Source of the DNA: Methylophaga sp.
GTDB lineage: Bacteria > Pseudomonadota > Gammaproteobacteria > Nitrosococcales > Methylophagaceae
Direction: 5' to 3'
NCBI GenBank assembly: GCA_002733715.2
Contig: NVWQ02000058.1
Coordinates: 32,375-96,374 of the forward strand
DNA: 64,000 nt
Shown here: piece by piece, positions 19,299-27,307 of the stretch
Layout: the number at the start of each line of letters is the position of its first letter
Numbering within the stretch: position 1 is the stretch's first letter
The notes under the pieces: generated by a model
Database searches by the model: none
What the model was told of the DNA's origin: nothing
The model's input: the letters and a program-made list of their open reading frames with translations, nothing else
Made by a program: the position numbers and the translations under genes

Positions 19299-19906
19299 TA
19301 TTGATATCTGCTCATTAGGCCGATCCGAAACGTCATGCCTTTCCATAACTTGCGAATCGGCTGATGTATATCAACGGGGAAATGACGTGGCTCGATTTTA
19401 TGACCAAGTCTTACCCAAAAAATATCGCCCACGTAGAGGAAATTGTAATAGCGAAAATATTTACCTTTAACGGCAAAGAACTGATGGCCTTTAAGATTGT
19501 ATTTAGCACTGACGCGGTCAGATGTGCCTGCAAGCAAAGTATATTCCCGCACTTCATGTAAATTAACAGCTAAGCCCCGTGTAAACTTCAAGTTGTTTGA
19601 CGGGTTTCTAATCGCCAACCATTGCCACATTGATAGCAGTGACTTTGGATTTTTATCCCAACATATTTCTGGCCATTTCTTCATCCATGACATAGCGCCT
19701 TCGCTAGCGTTTCCCCATATCCACGCCCACTTGGGCAGGTTTACTATCATACGAGTCGGATAGCTCTGCTTTAAAGGGTCTCGAACGGGTGAGGTTATAC
19801 GCCATCGCAGTGCGATAGGCACAACAAAAATGCCTAGCACATAAAGCGGCAACTTAACTAATAAGAATAGTATCAACCATGAAATAATCGCTTTTAATAT
19901 ATGCAT
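19298..19906 (-). CDS. Phage membrane-anchored protein, DUF7338-like (copy 2)
   Basis: A protein of about 202 aa with a long N-terminal hydrophobic helix and a Trp-rich soluble part (LPKWAWIWGNASEGAMSW, then RNPSNNLKFTRGL). I chose ATG 19906 because AAGGTG lies 9 nt upstream. The layout parallels the 7371 gene: LPxW, a short Gly-rich turn, NP-xN, and a final RIGL-type strand. It is inserted between connector and capsid-side genes and is translationally coupled to gp36. Function unknown. Confidence 0.55.
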   Translation of the reverse strand: MHILKAIISWLILFLLVKLPLYVLGIFVVPIALRWRITSPVRDPLKQSYPTRMIVNLPKWAWIWGNASEGAMSWMKKWPEICWDKNPKSLLSMWQWLAIRNPSNNLKFTRGLAVNLHEVREYTLLAGTSDRVSAKYNLKGHQFFAVKGKYFRYYNFLYVGDIFWVRLGHKIEPRHFPVDIHQPIRKLWKGMTFRIGLMSRYQ

Positions 19907-19969
19907 TTTGGTGTGCACCTTAATTACTGTAAGCGTCTACAGCATCTTTTTTTGCTGTTCTTTGCTTAT

Positions 19970-20620
19970 TCATTTTGTGTCTCTTACTATATTATCTATA
20001 ACAGATAACTCATTCTTTACTTCTTCAACCTTGCCGTATAAGTCGGCGACACTTCTGAGCACTTTGCCCGCGTCATTGCCGCTAGACACTAGGTTGTCGA
20101 ATTGCTTGATAACGCCTAGCAATTGCGCTTTAGATGTGCCTGAATCAGTGTAGTAATCAACTACCGAGCATTCTTCGATAGTTGCATCAGTGATTAATCT
20201 TGCGTACCTCCAGCCCCAACTAAAAGATACAACTGTTGCATTGGGATCTACACTACCGTCAGGTAAGGGAGGTAAGTAAATAATGGGTTTATCTGCTTGT
20301 TCGATAATAAATGATACGTATTTATTGACTGCTTCCATTTCTGGAAACTCTTTACCTGTTCTTGCTGTTACAGCTGCTAGGTCTTCATGCTGCCAAATAG
20401 TGCCTATATAGTTACCGATAGCGGAATCACTGAAATCTGCAAACATGCTAACTTCAACTTGTGGAGGATTAAAAATATCGTAATTAACAGGTTGATTTTC
20501 TAGCGTGATGAACTGTGTACTGTCAGCCGGTATCTCGCCAATGATGTAAGCTTGCGCAGTACAAAACCCTACCGACAAGGCAAGGCAAAAACCAATCAAA
20601 AAGTATTTTAATAAACGCAT
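19970..20620 (-). CDS. Secreted phage protein of unknown function
   Basis: A 216-aa protein with a clear signal peptide (MRLLKYFLIGFCLALSVGFC followed by TAQA cleavage). The mature part has VSFSWGWRYARLITDATIEE and a helical C-terminus with coiled-coil tendency. Exported proteins are not part of the Mu virion set, so this is a moron embedded in the head operon. It follows the 20623 gene by 2 bp. Confidence 0.5.
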   Translation of the reverse strand: MRLLKYFLIGFCLALSVGFCTAQAYIIGEIPADSTQFITLENQPVNYDIFNPPQVEVSMFADFSDSAIGNYIGTIWQHEDLAAVTARTGKEFPEMEAVNKYVSFIIEQADKPIIYLPPLPDGSVDPNATVVSFSWGWRYARLITDATIEECSVVDYYTDSGTSKAQLLGVIKQFDNLVSSGNDAGKVLRSVADLYGKVEEVKNELSVIDNIVRDTK

Positions 20621-20622
20621 AA

Positions 20623-20889
20623 CTACCTCTTCTCATAATGAACGCATTGCAGCTGATGCTTGCATTGCTCTACAACGATTGGAGGTGGCTTTCTGAACTC
20701 GCGACCAATCATTTTCTCAACCTCAAACGCAATATCTTCAGCTTTTAATATTGCCAACCTAGTCTCGTCGCTAGGTTTTTTTATTGTTTTCTGGATATCA
20801 ATCAAGGCTTGCTGATATGTTCTGTTTAAAGAAGAAGCCTCTTGCCATTTACCCTGCTTTGCATTGCGCTTTGATAAGCTATCAACCAT
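20623..20889 (-). CDS. Small helical phage protein
   Basis: An 88-aa highly charged helical protein (SLSKRNAKQGKWQEASSLNR, later EDIAFEVEKMIGREFRKPPP) with two Cys near the end. It has no signal or family I recognise. Two-bp spacing to the secreted protein downstream suggests a coupled pair. The gp35-like gene is 7 bp upstream. Confidence 0.45.
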   Translation of the reverse strand: MVDSLSKRNAKQGKWQEASSLNRTYQQALIDIQKTIKKPSDETRLAILKAEDIAFEVEKMIGREFRKPPPIVVEQCKHQLQCVHYEKR

Positions 20890-20896
20890 TAGCCAT

Positions 20897-21286
20897 TCAA
20901 CTTAATACGCTTGCAGCTTCATCACGCAATGCCGCCGTGACTTTCCAGCCTAATAATTGGCTTAACACTTTGGTGTCGGCCTTTTTATTTTTTGTCCAGT
21001 TGGCTTCATCGTCTGTCGCTAAACCATTAATAGCGCGCTGTATGTCGTCAAGCTGCTGTTGTTTGTCTTCGGGTGCCGTGTTGTTGATGGGCACTACGTT
21101 TGAATTTTTGTCTTCAGGCTTGCTGTCAGTGTCAGTAGCTTCATCTTCAATGACGCTAATGGCCGCTACTGCCAACAATGGCTCAGCTTGCTTGTCAGAT
21201 AATTTAATGGTGGTGTTGTCCGTTTCAGGGTGATAACTTTCGCCATCGTGATTGATAGGCGTATCAACGTTATAGATCTTGCTCAT
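20897..21286 (-). CDS. FluMu gp35-like protein
   Basis: A protein of about 129 aa beginning MSKIYNVDTPINHDGESYHP, the Mu-like FluMu N-terminal domain that also contains KLSDKQAEPLLAV. The middle is acidic and disordered. The C-terminus VLSQLLGWKVTAALRDEAAS is a HeH-like helical motif. The start at 21286 removes 19 non-conserved residues. It follows the capsid gene as gp35 follows T in Mu. Confidence 0.7.
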   Translation of the reverse strand: MSKIYNVDTPINHDGESYHPETDNTTIKLSDKQAEPLLAVAAISVIEDEATDTDSKPEDKNSNVVPINNTAPEDKQQQLDDIQRAINGLATDDEANWTKNKKADTKVLSQLLGWKVTAALRDEAASVLS

Positions 21287-21352
21287 GATAAGTGCTCCTA
21301 AACCCCATCGGCTTAATGAAAAGCCGATGGGTGGTCTAAACAAAGGGTGAGA

Positions 21353-22282
21353 TTAAGCTACGGCGTTCTGAATCAAGAAGCCGCTGGTGATACCAGTGAG
21401 CTGCGGTGCACGTTCATACTGTGTGCCGTAAACCCAGCTTTTAATGCCGTTTTCCCAATACGGCTGCTCGACCATTGGGTTGTTTTGCATTGTATAAGTG
21501 TAGCCAAAGCTTGGCTCTTCAAGTGCGGTGACAATCGTTGGCACATACGCAAGCACCACGTCTTTGCCCCAGATATCAATCGCGCTTCCTGCATCATCAA
21601 AAGCAATAGCCTGACCGACAATTACTTTAGCAACGCCAAATACGGCGGCCAGAATATCAGCGGTGACAATGCCGCGTTCTGAATATTTAATTTTTTCAAC
21701 AATTTTCGGGTGTTCCTTTAATACATCCATAACTAATGATGGGATTTCGATAACATTAGGATAGATCCCTGTTGACGATCGCACCGCTTGCTTGCCCGCA
21801 ATAACATCAGAAATAGGATTGGAATTAGCGTAATCACTCCACTGGCTTGTGCCAGATAATGTCGCCTTGTGATTAGCATCATACTTAGCTGCATCACGCG
21901 CTAAATCAGCCTGTTCTTTTTCTAGAGACAATGATTCAATACGCATCACGCCATTAATTGCACCACTTGCTAAGTCAATGCCAGGCACTTCTTCAGCATC
22001 ACGCATATGCTCACGAGGCACCACTGCTTCAAGCGCGTGGTTAGATAAGCCATAGTTGCCAGCGGCATAACCGAATTGCACACGTTTGGTGGCTGAGCCG
22101 GGTGCGCGAGCTGTGTTATAAAGCAAGAATGCATCTTTATTAAACTGAATGATTTTGCCAGCACTCACATTAACGGGAACGCGTGGAAAAAGTTCCATAC
22201 CAACATGTTCAGGATGCTTGTATCCTAAAACCACGTTGCTTAAAATTGGGTCGATTACACGACGTTGAGCAGAAGAGGGCAT
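21353..22282 (-). CDS. Major capsid protein
   Basis: A 309-aa HK97-fold capsid subunit in the Mu T position. NVVLGYKHPEHVGMELFPRV and the E-loop-like PREHMRDAEEVPGIDLASGA are visible. NNPMVEQPYWENGIKSWVYG near the end is typical of capsids in transposable phages. It sits between the DUF2190 decoration gene and the gp35-like gene. Confidence 0.85.
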   Translation of the reverse strand: MPSSAQRRVIDPILSNVVLGYKHPEHVGMELFPRVPVNVSAGKIIQFNKDAFLLYNTARAPGSATKRVQFGYAAGNYGLSNHALEAVVPREHMRDAEEVPGIDLASGAINGVMRIESLSLEKEQADLARDAAKYDANHKATLSGTSQWSDYANSNPISDVIAGKQAVRSSTGIYPNVIEIPSLVMDVLKEHPKIVEKIKYSERGIVTADILAAVFGVAKVIVGQAIAFDDAGSAIDIWGKDVVLAYVPTIVTALEEPSFGYTYTMQNNPMVEQPYWENGIKSWVYGTQYERAPQLTGITSGFLIQNAVA

Positions 22283-22330
22283 GATGTAGCTCCTATATAT
22301 AAGGTATAAATAAAAATAATTACGGGTGGT

Positions 22331-22666
22331 TTAAGGTGTGAGCAGCACTTCAAGCTTGTCGCCATCGGCAGCGGCCGCTTGCAATGCGCGGGCAACAATA
22401 ATGCCTGCTGTTTGAGTGACTAACTTGCCGCTTGAGCCGACTTGTAAATCAGCACCATTGGCAATGGCTGCACCCGCAATGGCCACACCTGTGCCTAGCG
22501 TGTCAACACCCACTTGTGTGCCTGAAGGCGCTTCACTAATGGCTAAGCCGAGCATTTTTCCTGCTGCACTGGCAACCGCGCCATCGTGACCGACCGCTTG
22601 TTCTTCAGCAATAGTGGCGGTGGCTAAAATAGATAAGGTTAATAATGGGATCTTAGACGCTGGCAT
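22331..22666 (-). CDS. DUF2190 capsid decoration/cement protein
   Basis: A 111-aa, Ala/Gly-rich beta protein. GVAIAGAAIANGADLQVGSS and TAGIIVARALQAAAADGDKL resemble DUF2190 proteins that stud capsids. It lies between protease and capsid, the position of Mu gp33. Confidence 0.75.
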   Translation of the reverse strand: MPASKIPLLTLSILATATIAEEQAVGHDGAVASAAGKMLGLAISEAPSGTQVGVDTLGTGVAIAGAAIANGADLQVGSSGKLVTQTAGIIVARALQAAAADGDKLEVLLTP

Positions 22667-22710
22667 GATATGCCCTCCTGTCGTATGTTTTTAATAAGGT
22701 TCAGTTCAAG

Positions 22711-23934
22711 TTAAATCGATTGTTTTTCAACAATTTTGACCGCTTCGATATAGTCAACATCGCCATGCGTCGACATGTATTCATTTGCTTTGTTGTGAAG
22801 TTCAAGACGATCAGCATTTACTGTGGCGCCATTCGTTTCAAAATCACTGCTTGGTGTTTCATGGTCTGAGCCTGCATCGCTTTCTTCTAGATCAATCTGC
22901 TTGCCCTGTGAAGCCATGAAATCTTGGAACCATTTCAGTGGTGATTTTTTAATGGTTTCTTTTTTGTCGCCTTCACCTGCAGAAAATTCAAAGCTGGCAT
23001 CATCAGCATCAGATAATTGCAACATGAAATTAGCCATGCCTTCAGCTTGTGCTGGCAACACCTTGCCGTCATCAATGAACGTGCTAATGTCGGCACTGAA
23101 CTCAACGGCTAAACGCTTGTCGGTTTCAGCCTTTAATAGCGTTGCTGCTGCCTGTTCTTTTTGGGCGAAGTCTGCTTGTGATGCTGTGTTTGCAGCCTCA
23201 GTAGCTTTAGCAACGGCTTTAGCAACGGCTTCATCCATTTGCTTTTGTGAAAATTCGGGCATGGGATCGTCTCCTGTTGGGGCTTGGGTAAAAGTGGGGG
23301 TTAATTGGTCGGGATTGTCTTCACGCAGCTGCGTGGCAATGTCTGATAATTCATTTATCTGGTAATCGGGCAACACCTGATCAGCCGTTTCAACGTCATA
23401 TTTATCAATAAGAAATTCACGTAGTCGTCGCATCATGCGGCTTAACATGCCCGGTGTTCTGGCATCGACTGAATAATCAAAGTGCTCATCGTCGCTGGCA
23501 CTATATATAGAATCCATACCCTCAATGGCAGGCGGCACTGCACCTAAAAAGCCAAGGTGGCGTAAGTAATAACCGCTTGAGTCTTTGCCTATTGATACTG
23601 AGCGATTAGGCCATAGGCCCTCTTTCACGCCAGTGGCAAAGGCATCTTGCAGATTGCTGCCTTTGACTGCTACTGTTTTACCGACTCGTTTGATGTCGCC
23701 TATCCAGCCATAAGCTGGGGCATCTGCTTTGGGGTGACCAATAACCATCGGTGCACCGCTGTAGATATTCTTATCTATACGCTTTTGGGTGTTGGTCACA
23801 ATTTGGTCTAGGTCAGCTTCTGTCCAAGCTTTTTTATTACCTTTAGAGTCAACTTGGCTACCGCCTTGAAATGCAGTGAACCAGTCATCGAGACCTTTGA
23901 AGTCGTGTGTATTGTGTGTGTTTTTATTTGACAT
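22711..23934 (-). CDS. Capsid maturation protease with scaffold domain (Mu I)
   Basis: Protease-scaffold protein of about 407 aa. The N-terminal half has VIGHPKADAPAYGWIGDIKR (catalytic His region) and GLWPNRSVSIGKDSSGYYL (nucleophile Ser region), as in Mu I. From about residue 240 the chain becomes Ala/Glu-rich helix (KQMDEAVAKAVAKATEAANT), the scaffold that is also made alone as Mu Z. It is the first gene of the leftward late operon. Confidence 0.85.
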   Translation of the reverse strand: MSNKNTHNTHDFKGLDDWFTAFQGGSQVDSKGNKKAWTEADLDQIVTNTQKRIDKNIYSGAPMVIGHPKADAPAYGWIGDIKRVGKTVAVKGSNLQDAFATGVKEGLWPNRSVSIGKDSSGYYLRHLGFLGAVPPAIEGMDSIYSASDDEHFDYSVDARTPGMLSRMMRRLREFLIDKYDVETADQVLPDYQINELSDIATQLREDNPDQLTPTFTQAPTGDDPMPEFSQKQMDEAVAKAVAKATEAANTASQADFAQKEQAAATLLKAETDKRLAVEFSADISTFIDDGKVLPAQAEGMANFMLQLSDADDASFEFSAGEGDKKETIKKSPLKWFQDFMASQGKQIDLEESDAGSDHETPSSDFETNGATVNADRLELHNKANEYMSTHGDVDYIEAVKIVEKQSI

Positions 23935-24014
23935 GTCACACATCATAGGGTGATGTGTGTTTGGGTGAAATCCGTGAATTATTTCACTGGTAGATATAGA
24001 TGTAGCCTGTTTTT

Positions 24015-24044
24015 ATACTACATACGCGGCTGGCAAAACGTCAA
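24015..24044 (-). promoter_or_regulatory. Candidate promoter of leftward late operon
   Basis: On the minus strand TTGACG (24039-24044) is followed after 18 bp by TAGTAT (24015-24020), about 70 bp before the protease start. A GTGAAAT/ATTTCAC inverted pair sits between it and the gene near 23970-23995. Mu late promoters depend on an activator and lack good -35 boxes, so this sigma-70-like match may instead be a basal promoter. Confidence 0.35.
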
Positions 24045-24076
24045 GCCTTTTACAAAAATCAATTAGGAGAGGTAGT

Positions 24077-24451
24077 ATGAGATTCCGTTCTATATTAATG
24101 AGTGTGGTGGTGGCCTTTGCGTTTGCAACAAGCTTTGCGTTTGCTGAGCCTGTTAATGATGTTGCCGCTTTATCTGATCAGGTGGCGGCTGCTAGTGTCG
24201 GTGCTGGTGAAGGCATTGCTATTGCACACAACGATGACGATGATTGGGGTGGTGCAGTGCCAGCAGATGCGGTGGCAGCACAACATCAAATGGCACAACA
24301 AGCACGACTGACGGCAAGCATTGCCGATAAGGACAAACAGCTGCTGACATTATCAGATGGTTCAGTGTTAACGCTTTACAGTTCTAATACGGAGTGCCGA
24401 CAAACTACAGTGAACAGTCCTAATCAGAAAGTTGCTTGGCATCCTTGTTGA
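24077..24451 (+). CDS. Secreted small protein of unknown function
   Basis: A 124-aa protein with a textbook signal peptide (MRFRSILMSVVVAFAFATSF, cleavage after AFA). The mature part is Ala/Gln-rich with an acidic NDDDDWGG loop and a C-terminal Cys pair (TECRQTTV and HPC) able to form one disulfide. AGGAGAGG precedes its ATG. It is transcribed rightward, divergently from the late head operon, and ends at a bidirectional terminator. It is not a Mu family, so I read it as a lysogen-expressed moron. Confidence 0.6.
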   Translation: MRFRSILMSVVVAFAFATSFAFAEPVNDVAALSDQVAAASVGAGEGIAIAHNDDDDWGGAVPADAVAAQHQMAQQARLTASIADKDKQLLTLSDGSVLTLYSSNTECRQTTVNSPNQKVAWHPC

Positions 24452-24485
24452 CAACCAACCATCATTCCGACCACAAGCCCCCGTC

Positions 24486-24510
24486 ATTCCGGTAAGCTTG
24501 TAGCCGGAAT
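24486..24510. repeat. REP-like palindrome
   Basis: ATTCCGG (24486-24492) pairs with CCGGAAT (24504-24510). It sits inside a TCATTCCGG...CCGGAATCTA context that is a common dispersed short repeat in proteobacterial genomes. A partial second copy (TCATTCCGACC) lies just upstream. Confidence 0.45.
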
Positions 24511-24518
24511 CTAAAACT

Positions 24519-24550
24519 AAAAAGGCCGCTATTGTTAGCGGCCTTTTTTT
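24519..24550. terminator. Bidirectional rho-independent terminator
   Basis: AAAAAGGCCGCT (24519-24530), a 6-nt loop and AGCGGCCTTTTTTT (24537-24550) form a perfect GC stem flanked by A- and T-runs. It serves the rightward 24077 gene and the leftward 24553 gene, which converge here. Confidence 0.9.
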
Positions 24551-24552
24551 GT

Positions 24553-25089
24553 TTACCAACTGGAATCAGGTTCTGGCTTTAATACTTTTTTACCTTTACC
24601 ATACCGCGCCTCAACCCGCTCGGCAGTATACTTTCCCGTGCTTTTTATTAATTCTGTCACCTGACTATACACGCCATATTTAAGCTTTCCTTCCATTTCA
24701 GACATCGCAAAAGACCAATGCGTCCTAACCATGTGCCTGAGAATTTCAACCTCTGCATCACCATCACGATATATAGTCCCATAACGACCATGAGAATTAA
24801 TCCGCTGGTGAATATGAAACACCCGAAGCTCACCTTCGCCCGGTCTAAGAAAATAGGACTTATCCTGTTTATAAAGAAAGATCATGGTGCTTATGCCGTC
24901 AATTCGCTGCCACATGTCAACCAGACCTAACGCATCCACCTTTTCTGTTATAACGGGGAACTCATCAACAAACACCATCACTTTCTTGTAGAAAATATCG
25001 TTAAACTCTTGGTCCATTTCTTCAATTGTTTTCCCCAAACTGACAACAGGTATCGTCATTAAAATCAAACCAACCATAAACTTATTCAT
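24553..25089 (-). CDS. Secreted protein of unknown function
   Basis: A 178-aa protein with a signal peptide (MNKFMVGLILMTIPVVSLGK). The mature domain is helical and charged, with EEMDQEFNDIFYKKVMVFVD and HMVRTHWSFAMSEMEGKLKY. No lipobox and no Cys-rich region are visible. It lies between the late operon and the repressor on the repressor strand, the classical site for lysogenic-conversion genes. I recognise no family. Confidence 0.5.
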   Translation of the reverse strand: MNKFMVGLILMTIPVVSLGKTIEEMDQEFNDIFYKKVMVFVDEFPVITEKVDALGLVDMWQRIDGISTMIFLYKQDKSYFLRPGEGELRVFHIHQRINSHGRYGTIYRDGDAEVEILRHMVRTHWSFAMSEMEGKLKYGVYSQVTELIKSTGKYTAERVEARYGKGKKVLKPEPDSSW

Positions 25090-25161
25090 CTTGCACCTCT
25101 AATATATAGACATCGAACTTGAATGCTGTTTTAAAAATCAGTCTTTTTGACTGATTTTAAT

Positions 25162-25530
25162 TTACATATCTCTAAGGGTTTGTTTGGCTTTAATGCATGC
25201 TGGTGCACTAGATGGATTACAATACAAGCAACTAAACACCTGACCCGCGGCTACAACCAAATCAATTTGATTGCTACCCAACTCATAAGAATCATTTATT
25301 TGCTTTTCGATCAACTGAGTTTGGTCACGAGCGGGATGACTGCGAACAGCACATTGCTTGCGCTGCTCTATATCATCAGGATCAGTCATTAATAAATGCA
25401 ACTCAATGCCAAGCTCATTTAGCTCAGTTAATTGATTTTTGTATTTTATTGCGTGATTAACCTCTACAGCATCGTTAGCAATTACAACCATAGAAATCAT
25501 AATCAGCAGCAACCCTACAACCTTATTCAT
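25162..25530 (-). CDS. Secreted Cys-containing small protein
   Basis: A protein of about 122 aa. The start at 25530 gives MNKVVGLLLIMISMVVIAND, a signal peptide, while the longer frame would bury it. The mature region has four Cys (QCAV, SCLYC, ACIK), consistent with periplasmic disulfides. It is the second exported gene beside the repressor and forms a tandem with 24553. Function unknown. Confidence 0.5.
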   Translation of the reverse strand: MNKVVGLLLIMISMVVIANDAVEVNHAIKYKNQLTELNELGIELHLLMTDPDDIEQRKQCAVRSHPARDQTQLIEKQINDSYELGSNQIDLVVAAGQVFSCLYCNPSSAPACIKAKQTLRDM

Positions 25531-25659
25531 AACCACTCCTTCGGTAGCAACACAACCCCATTCAAAACCCATTCAAAAATTTGATGGCTGGCAGTTTAAA
25601 CAATTAATACATCATTACTTAATATTATTAATTAAGTCGCTTAAAACGGCTTAAATTAA

Positions 25660-26157
25660 TCATGTCGATGCCAACTCTATTAGGTCGACTATATCCTTTT
25701 TAGCTGGCATTTGTTTTTTTTCATTTAGTTCGTCGTTTACCATTCTAATAATTTTTGCTTTCTTTGCCGCTGTTATAGTTTTACCAATTTCAGACACGCA
25801 GACCTCAACATATTCTATAGCGCTTTCTAGTGTTTTTGTTTGGCACACCAAATACTCAAGCTTGGTCTCAGACACTATAAGATGATCACCCATATCTTCA
25901 TCATACATATCCATGTCGTCACACATCATCGGAGGCGCACCTCGGAAAAGCCACTCCAAGCTAATGTTTTTCACAAATGCGAACTCTATAAAAACATCAT
26001 TTGAATAACTATGCCGTTTCCTCCATGTTGATATAGTAGACGTACCTATACCAAGAGCTTTGGCTACATCAACATCCTTGTTAGAGCCTAGATATTGCTT
26101 CACCCTACCAAGCAATAACTCAAGACCTTCATTCTCATTTGAGATATTCATTGACAT
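25660..26157 (-). CDS. CI-type prophage repressor
   Basis: A 165-aa protein with an N-terminal helix-turn-helix of the bacteriophage CI family: LGSNKDVDVAKALGIGTSTI then STWRKRHSYS and SLEWLFRGAPPM. The C-terminal region is helical and short. There is no LexA-type Ser-Lys protease domain, so induction is probably not by RecA-stimulated cleavage. It faces the Ner-like gene across a strong promoter and should hold the lytic early operon silent. Confidence 0.8.
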   Translation of the reverse strand: MSMNISNENEGLELLLGRVKQYLGSNKDVDVAKALGIGTSTISTWRKRHSYSNDVFIEFAFVKNISLEWLFRGAPPMMCDDMDMYDEDMGDHLIVSETKLEYLVCQTKTLESAIEYVEVCVSEIGKTITAAKKAKIIRMVNDELNEKKQMPAKKDIVDLIELAST

Positions 26158-26179
26158 ATGCGAACCCTGTAAGTATTAT
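26151..26179 (+). promoter_or_regulatory. Early rightward promoter
   Basis: TTGACA (26151-26156), a 17-bp spacer and TATTAT (26174-26179) form a near-consensus sigma-70 promoter reading into the Ner-like gene. The -35 box overlaps the first codons of the divergent repressor gene. Confidence 0.8.
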
Positions 26180-26190
26180 TTCTCTCATAC

Positions 26191-26204
26191 GCGAATTAAT
26201 TCGC
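26191..26204. promoter_or_regulatory. Palindromic operator between repressor and Ner-like gene
   Basis: The perfect 14-bp palindrome GCGAATTAATTCGC lies 11 bp downstream of the early -10 box. A related GCGAAC half site is inside the promoter spacer. It is a likely binding site of the CI-like repressor or the Ner-like protein. Confidence 0.6.
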
Positions 26205-26261
26205 TTTCAAATGCAAAAAAACAAGCACTGTAAAGATGCCTGTCTATTTCAAGGAGTAATT

Positions 26262-26489
26262 ATGCACCATGCCGAAATTTTCTGCTTACTAATGAAGCGT
26301 AACGTCACGATGGTATCTATTGCACGACAAGAAGATGTTAGTCCGAGCGTTGTCACTGAAGTTATTCGGGGTAAAAAAACCAGTTTTGCCGTTGCTACCG
26401 CCATTGCAGTGAAGGTAGACCGCAGCTTAACAACATTGTGGCCCGGTAAATATGACCACCGCATATCAGATGAAAGTAAAGCAGCTTGA
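26262..26489 (+). CDS. Ner/Nlp-like early regulator
   Basis: A 75-aa helix-turn-helix protein. ATG 26262 follows AAGGAG, and upstream in-frame codons lie in the promoter. LMKRNVTMVSIARQEDVSPS then VVTEVIRGKKTS is the HTH, and STTLWPGKY-like ending is the Ner/Nlp signature. In Mu, Ner shuts down the repressor and later its own promoter. Confidence 0.75.
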   Translation: MHHAEIFCLLMKRNVTMVSIARQEDVSPSVVTEVIRGKKTSFAVATAIAVKVDRSLTTLWPGKYDHRISDESKAA

Positions 26490-26556
26490 TGTTTCATTTG
26501 TTTTCCCGTTTAAAAATTCAATGCACACAGTGTAAGTATTCGCAGGAGAATTGTTA

Positions 26557-27033
26557 ATGGAAAAAGACGAGCAAAGTTTTACCAGCGTTCAGCCTGATCT
26601 GTTTCAGCAACTCGCTGACCATGAGCCTGAATACTTAGCCGCCAACGCACCCGACTTAGATATTGAGCAAGAGTTTATGGGGGCCATTAAATACGCATTA
26701 CGCACCGCTAAGAAGCGGGGCTTAAGTAGAGAGCGCATTGTTGACCGAATGAACTTATGCCTACCTGAAGAACTGTATATCACCAAGCGCCAACTAGATG
26801 CATGGTGTGCCGAATCAAAAGAATATCACCACTTTCCAGCTATCTATTTATCAGCCTTCATCTGGGCAACCGGCGGCATTATCTCACCACTAGAAATATT
26901 AAGCCGCGCGCTAGGCCTGCATCTATTAGATGAACACGAACAACTGGCAGCACAACTAGGGCAATCAATGCTCACTAAAGTGCAAGCCAGCAACACTGAA
27001 AAACGAATCAAAAAACAATTTGGATTTAATTAA
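26557..27033 (+). CDS. Early phage protein of unknown function
   Basis: A protein of about 158 aa beginning MEKDEQSFTSVQPDLFQQLA. ATG 26557 follows GCAGGAGAA. The middle contains YALRTAKKRGLSRERIVDRM and YITKRQLDAWCAE, which read like a small DNA-binding helical bundle. It is the first gene after the Ner-like regulator. Its function is not established. Confidence 0.6.
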   Translation: MEKDEQSFTSVQPDLFQQLADHEPEYLAANAPDLDIEQEFMGAIKYALRTAKKRGLSRERIVDRMNLCLPEELYITKRQLDAWCAESKEYHHFPAIYLSAFIWATGGIISPLEILSRALGLHLLDEHEQLAAQLGQSMLTKVQASNTEKRIKKQFGFN

Positions 27034-27043
27034 GGACAACACG

Positions 27044-27307
27044 ATGACTGATGAACAATTTGAAGAAGGCATGTCAATTATAAACCCCGTGCTAGCCCAC
27101 CTCACTTACTTAACATTGCCAAGAGCAGATGGCAAGCTAAGAACGATGGATGATATTGCTTCAACCTTCACTGCAGGATGCCAAGCAAACAATATAGACG
27201 TTGATCTAATGCTAGAAGATTTAGTGCAAACAGCAGAGGGCATTAGAATTTTTGGCAAAGGATTAATGATAGCGGTGGCACGACAAAAGGAGCGTGGCAA
27301 TGACTGA
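27044..27307 (+). CDS. Small early phage protein
   Basis: An 87-aa helical acidic protein (MTDEQFEEGMSIINPVLAHL). The start at 27044 follows AAGGACAACACG. It overlaps the next gene by 8 bp. I recognise no domain. Confidence 0.5.
   Translation: MTDEQFEEGMSIINPVLAHLTYLTLPRADGKLRTMDDIASTFTAGCQANNIDVDLMLEDLVQTAEGIRIFGKGLMIAVARQKERGND

Noticed and set aside
24102..24311. 69-aa frame inside the 24077 secreted-protein gene
   Set aside because: The parallel frame has no start signal, and the signal-peptide frame with AGGAGAGG is clearly better.
26139..26261. Longer N-terminus for the Ner-like gene
   Set aside because: It would place coding sequence over the -35/-10 boxes and operator. AAGGAG supports ATG 26262.
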